Origin: Streptomyces lincolnensis
GTDB lineage: Bacteria; Actinomycetota; Actinomycetes; Streptomycetales; Streptomycetaceae
Assembly (NCBI RefSeq): GCF_001685355.1
Contig: NZ_CP016438.1
Coordinates: 1,736,001-1,800,000 of the forward strand
Length of the DNA: 64,000 bases
Direction: 5' to 3'
How positions within the stretch are numbered: position 1 is the stretch's first letter; every line of letters starts with the position of its first letter. The position numbers were made by a program, and so were the translations under genes. Below are positions 26,840 to 34,497 of the stretch, in pieces. The notes under the pieces were generated by a model. The model saw nothing but the letters and a program-made list of their open reading frames with translations, was not told where the DNA came from and made no database searches.

Positions 26840-26878
26840 CGTGAACGTTCACGAAATCAGATGCGCGGAGCGTTCACG
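26840..26878. repeat. palindrome plus half-site between sigma factor and GntR genes
   Basis: CGTGAACGTTCACG (26840-26853) is a perfect 14-base palindrome, and its half CGTTCACG recurs at 26871-26878. The pair lies upstream of the GntR promoter and downstream of the sigma gene. It may be a regulator binding site; the protein is unknown. Confidence 0.45.
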
Positions 26879-26919
26879 GAGTGTTCTCGAAGCGGCTCTC
26901 CGTGGGGCGGCACGGTGCG

Positions 26920-27804
26920 TCAGACGGGCAGGGATCCCAGCTTGTCGGGGTTGCGGATGATGTACACGGACTGGATGAGCCCGTCGACGACATCCAGCTG
27001 GACGACGGAGTCGGGCTTGTCCCCCGAGAGGATCAGCAGCGCGGGCCCGCCGTTGAGCTCCAGGTAGCGGAAGGACACATCCGGGACGGCACCCTTGCGG
27101 GCGACACCGAGGACGAAGCGGCCCACCTTGTCGGCCGACTCCATGACCCGCACCGGCGCCTTGGACTTGCCGCCACTGTCGCCGACGAGCCGGACGTCCG
27201 GCGCCAGCAAGGACATCAGCCCCTCCAGATCGCCGTCCCCGGCCGCGGCCAGGAACCGCTCGGTGAGGTCGCGGCGCTGGGCGGGGTCGACCTCGTAGCG
27301 CGGCCGGCGTTCCTCGACGTGCCGGCGCGCCCGCCCGGCGAGCTGCCGGACGGCCGGCTCCGCGCGCTCCAGCATCGCGGCGATGTCGGCGTAGGGGTAG
27401 CCGAAGGCCTCCCTGAGGACGAAGACCGCGCGCTCCAGGGGCGAGAGCGATTCCAGGACCACGAGGACGGCGAGGGAGACGGTGTCGGCGAGGACCGCCC
27501 GCTCGGCGGTGTCGGGCACCGTGTCCCCGAAGTCGGTGACGTACGGCTCGGGCAGCCAGGGGCCGACATAGGTCTCGCCGCGTGCCTTGACCTGGCGCAG
27601 CCGGTCGATGGCGAGGCGGGTGGTGACGCGCACCAGATACGCGCGCGGCTCGCGCACCTCGCTCCGGTCGGCGGCCGACCAGCGCAGCCAGGCCTCCTGC
27701 ACCACGTCCTCGGCGTCGGCGACCCGCCCGAGCATGCGGTAGGCGACGCCCAGGAGGACGGGGCGGTGTTCTTGGAAGACGTCGGTCACGGTGTCGGTGG
27801 TCAC
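26920..27804 (-). CDS. ECF41-type RNA polymerase sigma factor (SigJ-like)
   Basis: 294-residue extracytoplasmic-function sigma factor. Sigma region 2 is at about 8-70 ('LLGVAYRMLGRVADAEDVVQEAWLRW') and region 4 at about 110-165 ('LSPLERAVFVLREAFGYPYADIAAML'). The ECF41 markers are the linker motif 'GPWLPEP' and a SnoaL-like C-terminal domain with 'GDSGGKSKA' and a terminal 'NPDKL'. In this group the fused C-terminal domain replaces a separate anti-sigma factor. GTG start. ECF41 genes usually sit beside an oxidoreductase or carboxymuconolactone decarboxylase target; none is adjacent here, the divergent neighbour being an alpha/beta hydrolase. Confidence 0.9.
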   Translation of the reverse strand: MTTDTVTDVFQEHRPVLLGVAYRMLGRVADAEDVVQEAWLRWSAADRSEVREPRAYLVRVTTRLAIDRLRQVKARGETYVGPWLPEPYVTDFGDTVPDTAERAVLADTVSLAVLVVLESLSPLERAVFVLREAFGYPYADIAAMLERAEPAVRQLAGRARRHVEERRPRYEVDPAQRRDLTERFLAAAGDGDLEGLMSLLAPDVRLVGDSGGKSKAPVRVMESADKVGRFVLGVARKGAVPDVSFRYLELNGGPALLILSGDKPDSVVQLDVVDGLIQSVYIIRNPDKLGSLPV

Positions 27805-27950
27805 GGCTCCATCCCAACCCGCCCCGGGCCGTCGTGTCCAGGCGATTGCGGCGGGGCGACGGTGGGGGTTCGGCGGGACGTACGGGGTCGGCCACCTTCA
27901 GGGGCTACCCGCCGGTAGTAATTGCTGACAAGCTGTCTACACCGTGTCCG

Positions 27951-27980
27951 TCAGCAAGGTCTTGTTCAGCAAGGTCTTGT
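27951..27980. repeat. perfect 15-bp tandem duplication upstream of hydrolase gene
   Basis: TCAGCAAGGTCTTGT occurs twice in direct contact, 20 bases before the hydrolase ATG. It lies in the probable 5' leader, just after a GACA-agc-TGTC inverted repeat (27927-27937). It could double a regulator site or be a recent slippage event. Confidence 0.7.
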
Positions 27981-27999
27981 CCTGTCGAGGAGCCCCCTC

Positions 28000-28839
28000 A
28001 TGTCCGCCACCGTCTCCGTCACCGTGCCCTCCGCGCAAGGCGCCCGGTCGGTCACCGTCTCCTACACCCGCAAGGGCAGTGGTGAGCCGCTGCTCCTGCT
28101 GCACGGCATCGGACACCACCGGCAGGCCTGGGACCCGGTGGTGGACATCCTCGCGGCCGAGCGCGACGTGATCGCCGTGGACCTGCCCGGGTTCGGTGTC
28201 TCCCCCGGCCTGCCCGCCGGCCTCGCCTACGACCTGTCCACCACCACCTCGGTGTTCGGCGCCCTCTGCGAGGCCCTCGACCTCGACCGGCCGCACGTGG
28301 CGGGCAACTCGCTCGGCGGTCTGCTGGCCCTGGACCTCGGCCGCGAGAAGCTCGTGCGGTCGGTGACCGCCCTGTCCCCGGCCGGGTTCTGGTCCCAGGC
28401 CGAGCGCCGCTACGCCTTCGGCGTGCTCCTCACGATGCGGCGCGTCGCCGAGCGGATGCCGCTGCCGCTGGTCGAGCGGTTGTCGCGCTCGGCGGCCGGG
28501 CGTGCGGCCCTGACGAGCACCATCTACGCCCGCCCGGGCCGCCGTTCGCCCGAAGCGGTCGTCGCCGAGACCCTCGCCCTCGCCCGGGCCACGGGCTTCG
28601 CCGAGACCCTCCGGGCAGGTGCCGGCGTCCAGTTCACCGACGACATCCCCGAGATCCCGGTCACCCTGGCCTGGGGCACCCGCGACATGCTGCTGATCAA
28701 GCGCCAGGGCATACGCGCCAAGCAGATCATTCCCCAGGCCCGCCTCGTACGGCTCCCCGGCTGCGGACACGTCCCGATGAACGACGACCCCGCCCTGGTG
28801 GCCCGCGTACTCCTCGACGGCAGCCGCGACAGCCGCTGA
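28000..28839 (+). CDS. alpha/beta hydrolase
   Basis: 279-residue alpha/beta-fold hydrolase. 'LLLLHGIGHHRQAWDPVV' is the oxyanion loop, 'AGNSLGGLLALDLG' the nucleophile elbow (catalytic Ser), 'WGTRDMLL' the acid position and 'PGCGHVPMNDDP' the catalytic His. Cap-domain helices lie at about 125-190. No signal peptide. The ATG at 28000 follows GAGGAG. The sequence encoding the last 20 residues is duplicated, in degenerate form, twice downstream of the stop. Confidence 0.88.
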   Translation: MSATVSVTVPSAQGARSVTVSYTRKGSGEPLLLLHGIGHHRQAWDPVVDILAAERDVIAVDLPGFGVSPGLPAGLAYDLSTTTSVFGALCEALDLDRPHVAGNSLGGLLALDLGREKLVRSVTALSPAGFWSQAERRYAFGVLLTMRRVAERMPLPLVERLSRSAAGRAALTSTIYARPGRRSPEAVVAETLALARATGFAETLRAGAGVQFTDDIPEIPVTLAWGTRDMLLIKRQGIRAKQIIPQARLVRLPGCGHVPMNDDPALVARVLLDGSRDSR

Positions 28840-29760
28840 CCCGGCGGAGCGGGACAACGGCCGGTCCCACGAGCCGGGCAGCCCCGGCCTCGGCCCGGCC
28901 CCGACCCCGATGAACGACGGCGCCGCACTCGTGGCCCGCGTACTCCTCGACGGCAGTCAGCGGTCCCGTGAGCCGGGCAGCCCGGCCCCGATGAACGACG
29001 ACCCCGCGCTGGTGGGCCGCGGACTGCACCGAGCACGGCAGTCAGCGGCCGTACCGAGTCGGCCGGCCACGAGGCCGCCGCACACCGCAGGCCCCCGGTC
29101 CCGCCCAGCGGGGCGGCCCCGGGCCCTCGGCCCAGCAGTTCCAGGCCCGACCTCGCACGACGGTCCCGGCGCCACGGGGCACGACAGCCGCCGGCCCCGC
29201 CACACACGGCAACCAACGGCCCCGCGGGCCGGACAGCCCCGAGCCGCCGCGCACAACACATCACCGGTCTCGCCGGCCACGCCCCGGCCCAGCTGGGCCA
29301 GTAGCCCACGCGGCTCCAGCTCGCATGGCGGCCCCCGTCCGACCGAACACAGCAACCACCGGCCCCGGGGCCGGGCATCCCCGCCCCACCCCGCGCAGCA
29401 GCCCACGACGCCACCGCGCGAGGCGAGTCCCCGGTCCACTGCCCCGGCATGGCGAGTCCCGGGCCCTCGGCCCAGCAGCCCTTGACCCGACCGGGCACGA
29501 CAGTCCGGGGCCCACGGGGCACGACAGCCGCCGGCCCCGCCACACACGGCAACCAACGGCCCCGCGGGCCGGACAGCCCCACCCCCGGCCGTACATCGCA
29601 CATCAGGGTCCCGCCGCCCAGGACAGCCCCGACCCCCGTCACCCACGACAAACCCCCGGCCCTACCGGCCCAGCACCGCCGACCCCACCGAGCACCATCC
29701 CCCCGCCCGGCCCCGCCAAATATCGCGGCCCCCCGTCACCGCCCGGACTAAGGTCCCCTC
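28773..29760. repeat. degenerate direct-repeat region without genes
   Basis: About 920 bases between the hydrolase stop and the MocR gene contain no credible gene. The 3' end of the hydrolase (from CCCGATGAACGACG at 28773) recurs at 28905 and 28986, each copy followed by a 'GAGCCGGGCAGCCC' segment. Further on, 29172-29240 is repeated exactly at 29512-29580, inside a longer imperfect duplication 29118-29240 / 29458-29580 with a 340-base offset. Both strands carry long open frames of repetitive Pro/Arg/Gly composition, which I regard as artefacts of GC bias. Confidence 0.75.
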
Positions 29761-29765
29761 GCATG
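29749..29765 (+). promoter_or_regulatory. -10 box and leaderless start of the MocR gene
   Basis: TAAGGT at 29749-29754, 8 bases before ATG 29763; no Shine-Dalgarno sequence and no clear -35 element. Confidence 0.4.
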
Positions 29766-31286
29766 GCCCCCTCGCACCCGGACCCCGCGCACCGCCCGCC
29801 CGCCGATCCGCCCGCCGATCCGTCGGCCGATCCGCCCGCCGATCCGTCGGCCGATCCCTCCGCCGCCGCATGGGAGTTGCTGCTTCCCGCCGCGTCGGCG
29901 CCGGCCCGGGCGCGAGGGCGTTCGCTTCAGGCGGCTCTGCGGGAGGCGGTGCGGGCGGGGCGGTTGGCGGCGGGGACGCGGATGCCGTCGAGCCGGGATC
30001 TGGCGGCGGATCTCGGGGTGTCGCGGGGGCTGGTCACGGAGGCGTACGAGCAGTTGACGGCGGAGGGGTACCTGCGCAGCGGCCGGGGCGCGGGGACCTG
30101 GGTGGGTGATGCCGTACGGGCCGCGCGGCCAGGGGCGCGTGATCTCGCTCCGCGCACCGAGGGCACCCGGGCGAACTTCGTGCCGGGCACGCCCGATCTG
30201 TCGCTGTTCCCGCGTGCCGCGTGGGCGGCGGCGCAGCGGGAGGTGCTGGCGGACCTGCCCCACCAGGATCTCGGCTACCCCGACCCGCGAGGGCTGCCCC
30301 GGCTGCGCACCGCGCTGGCCGAACTGCTGGCGCGGCGCCGGGGCGTGGTCGCGGACCCGGAGCGGATCGTGGTCGTCTCCGGGGTGACCCAGGCGACCGC
30401 GCTGCTCGGTTTCGTGCTGCACGCGCGCGGGGCGCGGTCCGTCGGCGTCGAGGACCCGGGCAGCCCGCAGCACTCCGAGCTGTACGCCTCGGCCGGTGTC
30501 ACCACCGTTCCGCTCCCCCTGGACGACGAGGGACTCGCACTCGGACCGCTGCGTGCCTCGGGCGTCCGGGCCGTCGTGGCGACCCCCGCCCACCAGTACC
30601 CCACCGGGGTGGCCTACTCCGCGCGGCGGCGCGCCGAACTCCTCGACTGGGCCCGGTCCGTGGACGGCCTGGTCCTGGAGGACGACTACGACGGGGACTT
30701 CCGCTACGACCGCGCTCCCGTGGGCGCGCTCCAGGGCCTCGACCCGGAGCACGTGGCCTACACCGGCTCGGTCAGCAAGTCCCTCGCCCCGGGGCTCCGG
30801 CTGGGCTGGCTGCTCGTACCGGAGTCGCTGGTCGAGGAGGTGGCGGTCCGCAAGCGCACCCTCGACCTCGGTCACCCCGCCCTCGACCAGGCGCTGTTCG
30901 CCCGGTTCGTGGAGCGCGGGGACTACGACCGCCAGCTGCGCCGCTGCCAACGCGCCTACCGGGAACGGCGGGACGCGCTGGTCGGCGCGCTGGAGGACCA
31001 CTTCCCCGGCGCGGAGGTGTCCGGGATCGCCGCCGGCCTGCACGTCATCGCCACGCTGCCGGAGCGCTACGGCCCCGAGGAACGGTTCCTCGCGGACGTG
31101 GCCGCGGCCGGGGTCGCCGTACGCGCGCTGGCGGACTGTCTGCACCTCGGCGCCGGGAGCGGGGCCTGCGAACCGCACACCGGCGACGACAAGAGGGACG
31201 TACGCCTGGTGCTGGGGTACGCGCACCTGTCGCCCGGCCGGATCCGGGACGGCGTACGGATGATGGCCGAGGCGGTCACCGGGTGA
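29763..31286 (+). CDS. MocR/PdxR-type GntR regulator with aminotransferase domain
   Basis: 507-residue regulator fusing an N-terminal GntR winged helix (about 45-110, 'AAGTRMPSSRDLAADLGVSR', 'TAEGYLRSGRGAGTWVG') to a fold-type I aminotransferase domain (about 135-500). PLP-site features are 'EDDYDGDFRYD' and the Schiff-base lysine in 'YTGSVSKSLAPGLRLGWL'. Such proteins sense PLP and often control pyridoxal or amino acid genes. The first 35 residues are a tandem 'PPADPSAD' repeat coded by 12-bp units (29805-29852). A TAAGGT -10 box ends 8 bases before ATG 29763 without a ribosome binding site, so the mRNA is probably leaderless. Confidence 0.9.
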   Translation: MAPSHPDPAHRPPADPPADPSADPPADPSADPSAAAWELLLPAASAPARARGRSLQAALREAVRAGRLAAGTRMPSSRDLAADLGVSRGLVTEAYEQLTAEGYLRSGRGAGTWVGDAVRAARPGARDLAPRTEGTRANFVPGTPDLSLFPRAAWAAAQREVLADLPHQDLGYPDPRGLPRLRTALAELLARRRGVVADPERIVVVSGVTQATALLGFVLHARGARSVGVEDPGSPQHSELYASAGVTTVPLPLDDEGLALGPLRASGVRAVVATPAHQYPTGVAYSARRRAELLDWARSVDGLVLEDDYDGDFRYDRAPVGALQGLDPEHVAYTGSVSKSLAPGLRLGWLLVPESLVEEVAVRKRTLDLGHPALDQALFARFVERGDYDRQLRRCQRAYRERRDALVGALEDHFPGAEVSGIAAGLHVIATLPERYGPEERFLADVAAAGVAVRALADCLHLGAGSGACEPHTGDDKRDVRLVLGYAHLSPGRIRDGVRMMAEAVTG

Positions 31287-31439
31287 CCGGGGCGCCCGCA
31301 GTCGCCGCGCCCGGGGATTCGCACGCGAGTTCCCCCGTCGCCGCGGTCAGTTGTTCACTTGTGGTTTCCGTGTGCGCTGCGCCGGACCAGTAGGTGTGGC
31401 ACTGCACACTGGCCGGATCCCGTCCCTGGAGGCGCATCC

Positions 31440-33014
31440 ATGTCCCACCGTCCGCTCCCCGGTCGTCGCAGCGTTCTGCGCGGCTCCCTGGCCGCCTCGG
31501 CGGCCCTCACCCTGCCCACCGCGGCCGGCGCGGCGCCGGCCTTCGCCCGGTCCGGGCGTCCCGAGGCGGCCTGGGGTGTGCAGACGGGAGACGTGACCGC
31601 GAACTCCGGCCTGGTGTGGGTGCGGTCCGACCGCCCGGCCCGGATGATCGTCGAGACGTCCGCCACCGAGTCGTTCCGCAACCCGCGCAGATGGCACGGA
31701 CCGCTGCTCGGCTCGGGCACGGACTTCACCGGCACCACCCAGGTCTGCGGACTGCCCTCGGGCGAGCAGATCCACTACCGCGTGCTGCTCGCCGACCCGG
31801 ACGACCCGCGCCGCACCGGCGAACCCGTCACCGGCACCTTCCGCACCGTCTCGGACAAACGGCGTGACGGTGTGCGGTTCGTCTGGTCGGGCGATCTGGC
31901 CGGGCAGGGCTGGGGCATCAACCCGGAGCTCGGCGGCTACCGGATCTACGACGCGATGGCGGGGCTCGACCCCGACTTCTTCCTGTGCAGCGGCGACAAC
32001 ATCTACGCCGACGGCCCGCTCACCGGGTCCGTGACGCTGCCCGACGGGCGGATCTGGCGGAACATCACCACCGAGGAGAAGGCGAAGGTCGCCGAGACGC
32101 TCGCGGAGTTCCGCGGCAACTTCCGCTACAACCTGCTGGACGAGAACCTGCGCGCCTTCAACGCCCGCGTCCCCTCGATCATCCAGTGGGACGACCACGA
32201 GGTCACCAACAACTGGTACCCGGGCGAGATCCTCGGCGACACCCGGTACACCGAGAAGCGCGTCGACGTGCTGGCCGCCCGCGCCCGGCAGGCGTTCTCG
32301 GAGTACTTCCCGATCTCCACGCTGCGCCGCCCGAGCGGCCGCGTCCACCGGGTGCAGCACCACGGCCCGCTCCTGGACGTCTTCGTCCTGGACATGCGCA
32401 CCTACCGCAACGCCAACTCGCCCGACGACCAGAGCACCGACCCGGTCGGCATCCTGGGCCGCGAGCAGTTGGAGTGGCTCAAGCGCGAGCTGTCCCGCTC
32501 CCGGGCGGTGTGGAAGGTGATCGCCTCCGACATGCCGCTCGGCCTGGTCGTACCGGACACCGGCGACGGCAAGCCCAACATCGAGGCGGTGGCGCAGGGC
32601 GACCCCGGGGCGCCGCTCGGCCGTGAGCTCCAGATCGCCGAACTGCTGCGGTTCATCAAGCACCGGCGGATCACCGGCACGGTGTGGCTGACGGCCGACG
32701 TCCACTACACCTCGGCCCAGCACTACGACCCCTCGCGGGCCGCCTTCAAGGACTTCGCCCCGTTCTGGGAGTTCGTCTCGGGGCCGCTCAACGCGGGTGC
32801 CTTCCCGGCCAACACTCTGGACGGCACCTTCGGCCCGGACCGGGTCTTCGTCAAGGCGCCGACTGTGGCGAACGTCTCCCCGGCCGAGGGCTACCAGTTC
32901 TTCGGCGAGGTCGACATCGACGGCGGCAGCGGGGAACTGACGGTGCGGCTGCGCGAGCAGGACGGGACCGTGCTGTTCACGCAGGTGCTCCAGCCGGGCC
33001 GGGTCGGTCAGTGA
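31440..33014 (+). CDS. phoD: alkaline phosphatase D family protein, Tat-exported
   Basis: 524-residue extracellular phosphatase or phosphodiesterase of the PhoD metallophosphoesterase family. The twin-arginine signal 'RRSVLRGSLAASAALTLP' is at 10-27 with cleavage likely after 'PAFA' near 41. Metal-ligand blocks are 'WSGDLAGQGWG', 'FFLCSGDNIYADG', 'IIQWDDHEVTNNWYPG', 'DMRTYRN' and 'WLTADVHYT'. An N-terminal beta domain precedes the catalytic domain. The ATG at 31440 follows GGAGG. In Streptomyces such genes are usually induced under phosphate limitation; no clear PHO box was identified here. Confidence 0.92.
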   Translation: MSHRPLPGRRSVLRGSLAASAALTLPTAAGAAPAFARSGRPEAAWGVQTGDVTANSGLVWVRSDRPARMIVETSATESFRNPRRWHGPLLGSGTDFTGTTQVCGLPSGEQIHYRVLLADPDDPRRTGEPVTGTFRTVSDKRRDGVRFVWSGDLAGQGWGINPELGGYRIYDAMAGLDPDFFLCSGDNIYADGPLTGSVTLPDGRIWRNITTEEKAKVAETLAEFRGNFRYNLLDENLRAFNARVPSIIQWDDHEVTNNWYPGEILGDTRYTEKRVDVLAARARQAFSEYFPISTLRRPSGRVHRVQHHGPLLDVFVLDMRTYRNANSPDDQSTDPVGILGREQLEWLKRELSRSRAVWKVIASDMPLGLVVPDTGDGKPNIEAVAQGDPGAPLGRELQIAELLRFIKHRRITGTVWLTADVHYTSAQHYDPSRAAFKDFAPFWEFVSGPLNAGAFPANTLDGTFGPDRVFVKAPTVANVSPAEGYQFFGEVDIDGGSGELTVRLREQDGTVLFTQVLQPGRVGQ

Positions 33015-33149
33015 CGCCGACGCCGGAACCTGCACTGAGATCGACATCACCATCGTAGAAAAAACAACAAAAGGTACGGAACCGCGCACTTTACCGGTCG
33101 GTCACAATGCGTTCGTGATCACGCAACACCCTTCCTTCACAGTGGCTGC

Positions 33150-34415
33150 ATGACTCGAGACATGTCTGATGTGACGCGTGTGGCGTACCTGTCCTCCCGC
33201 TGCGTGGCGGCGTTCCACAGTTGGTGGACACGCCGCCACGGTCATGCGCCGCCGACGGGCGATACCGGCGCCCGGCCGCTGCCGACGGAAGGGCAGGCCG
33301 GGCCCGGGGAGAGCACGCTGTGGCGGATGCGGACCACGGTGAAGGACGAGCCGGGGTCGCTGGCCGTCCTGTGCGCGGCCCTCGCCGGGCATCGGGTCGA
33401 CATCCTCAGCCTCCAGACGCACCCGCTGGCCGACGGCACGGTGGACGAGTTCCTGCTGCGGGCTCCGGCCGAGGCGGCGGCCGACGAGATCACGCGGGCC
33501 GTCGCCCTGGCCGGCGGCAGGGACACCTGGATCGAGCGGGGGGACGCCCACGACCTGGTGGACGCGCCGACCCGGGTCCTGGGCCTGGCCACCCGCACCG
33601 CGCTGGACGCGGCCGAACTTCCCCTGGCCCTGCGGCAGTTGCTCGGCCGCTGCACCATACGGTCGCTGCCCGCCACTCCGGTGGCCGGCCCGGGCCGGGG
33701 TCCGGGGACCGTTCCGGTGGAGGGCGTTCTGGAGGACACCGTGATGCGCCTGCGCGCGCCGGAAGGCGGAGTGATCACCGTGGAGCGGCCGCATCTGCCG
33801 TTCACCCCGACCGAGTTCGCCCGGGCACGTGCCCTGGTGGAGCTGGACGCGCGGCTCGGACCGCGCATGCCGCGCGGCCAGGACGTGCTGACGCTGCCGG
33901 AGGGCAACGACATCACCGTGAGCCGGGCCGACACGGGCGATCAGGCGGCCGCCAAGGCGATGCACGAGCGCTGCTCGGCGCGGACGCTGGGCATGCGCTA
34001 CCACGGGCCGATCGGCGACGCCGACCGCTATCTCAACCACTTGCTCAGTCCGCGCTTCGGCCGCACCCTCGCCGTACGGACCGCCTCCGGGCGCATCGTC
34101 GGTCTCGGTCATCTGCTGTGGGACGGTGACGAGACCGAGGTGGCGCTGCTCGTCGAGGACGCGTGGCAGCGGCGCGGGATCGGGCGTGAGCTGCTGGAGC
34201 GGCTGGTGGGGATGGCCGTCGAGGCGGGCTGCGTGAGCGTGTACGCGGTGACGCAGTCCTCCAACACCGGGATGGTCGCGGCGATGCGGGGGCTCGGACT
34301 GCCGCTCGACTATCAGGTGGAGGAGGGGACGCTCGTCATCACCGCGCGGCTGGGGGTCGAGGAGCGGCTTTCCGGTGCGGAGGAACTTCACGTCGATACG
34401 GCCACGCGCACCTGA
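33150..34415 (+). CDS. ACT domain - GNAT acetyltransferase fusion
   Basis: 421-residue protein with an ACT domain at about 55-125 ('LWRMRTTVKDEPGSLAVLCA', 'GHRVDILSLQTHPLADGTVD') and a GNAT domain at about 262-405 ('LLVEDAWQRRGIGRELLERL', 'VYAVTQSSNTGMVAAMRGLG'). Actinobacterial ACT-GNAT proteins are known as protein lysine acetyltransferases whose activity responds to amino acids bound by the ACT domain (AAPatA group). The 135-residue middle is related to their linker. Start choice uncertain: ATG 33150 has no strong ribosome binding site and other starts are possible downstream. A CGTGATCACG palindrome lies at 33114-33123 upstream. Confidence 0.82.
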   Translation: MTRDMSDVTRVAYLSSRCVAAFHSWWTRRHGHAPPTGDTGARPLPTEGQAGPGESTLWRMRTTVKDEPGSLAVLCAALAGHRVDILSLQTHPLADGTVDEFLLRAPAEAAADEITRAVALAGGRDTWIERGDAHDLVDAPTRVLGLATRTALDAAELPLALRQLLGRCTIRSLPATPVAGPGRGPGTVPVEGVLEDTVMRLRAPEGGVITVERPHLPFTPTEFARARALVELDARLGPRMPRGQDVLTLPEGNDITVSRADTGDQAAAKAMHERCSARTLGMRYHGPIGDADRYLNHLLSPRFGRTLAVRTASGRIVGLGHLLWDGDETEVALLVEDAWQRRGIGRELLERLVGMAVEAGCVSVYAVTQSSNTGMVAAMRGLGLPLDYQVEEGTLVITARLGVEERLSGAEELHVDTATRT

Positions 34416-34446
34416 AAGGGCGCCCCGGTGCCTGCACCAGGACAAG

Positions 34447-34490
34447 GCCCGGTAAACCGGGCTGACGTGTCGGCCGTCCTCGTACGAGGA
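34447..34490. promoter_or_regulatory. hairpin and palindrome ahead of the DUF885 gene
   Basis: GCCCGG-taaa-CCGGGC (34447-34462) is a short hairpin that may end the ACT-GNAT transcript. TCCTCGTACGAGGA (34477-34490) is a perfect 14-base palindrome ending 7 bases before the next ATG, well placed for a repressor or an mRNA structure masking the start. Confidence 0.4.
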
Positions 34491-34497
34491 TGGCCGC

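Noticed and set aside
28910..29485. Plus-strand frames starting at duplicated ATGAACGAC copies
   Set aside because: They arise from duplicated hydrolase ends and lack ribosome binding sites; kept only as a repeat region.
28524..29651. Minus-strand frame across the repeat tract
   Set aside because: Repetitive Arg/Gly/Pro sequence that overlaps the hydrolase and follows the DNA repeats; no start signal.
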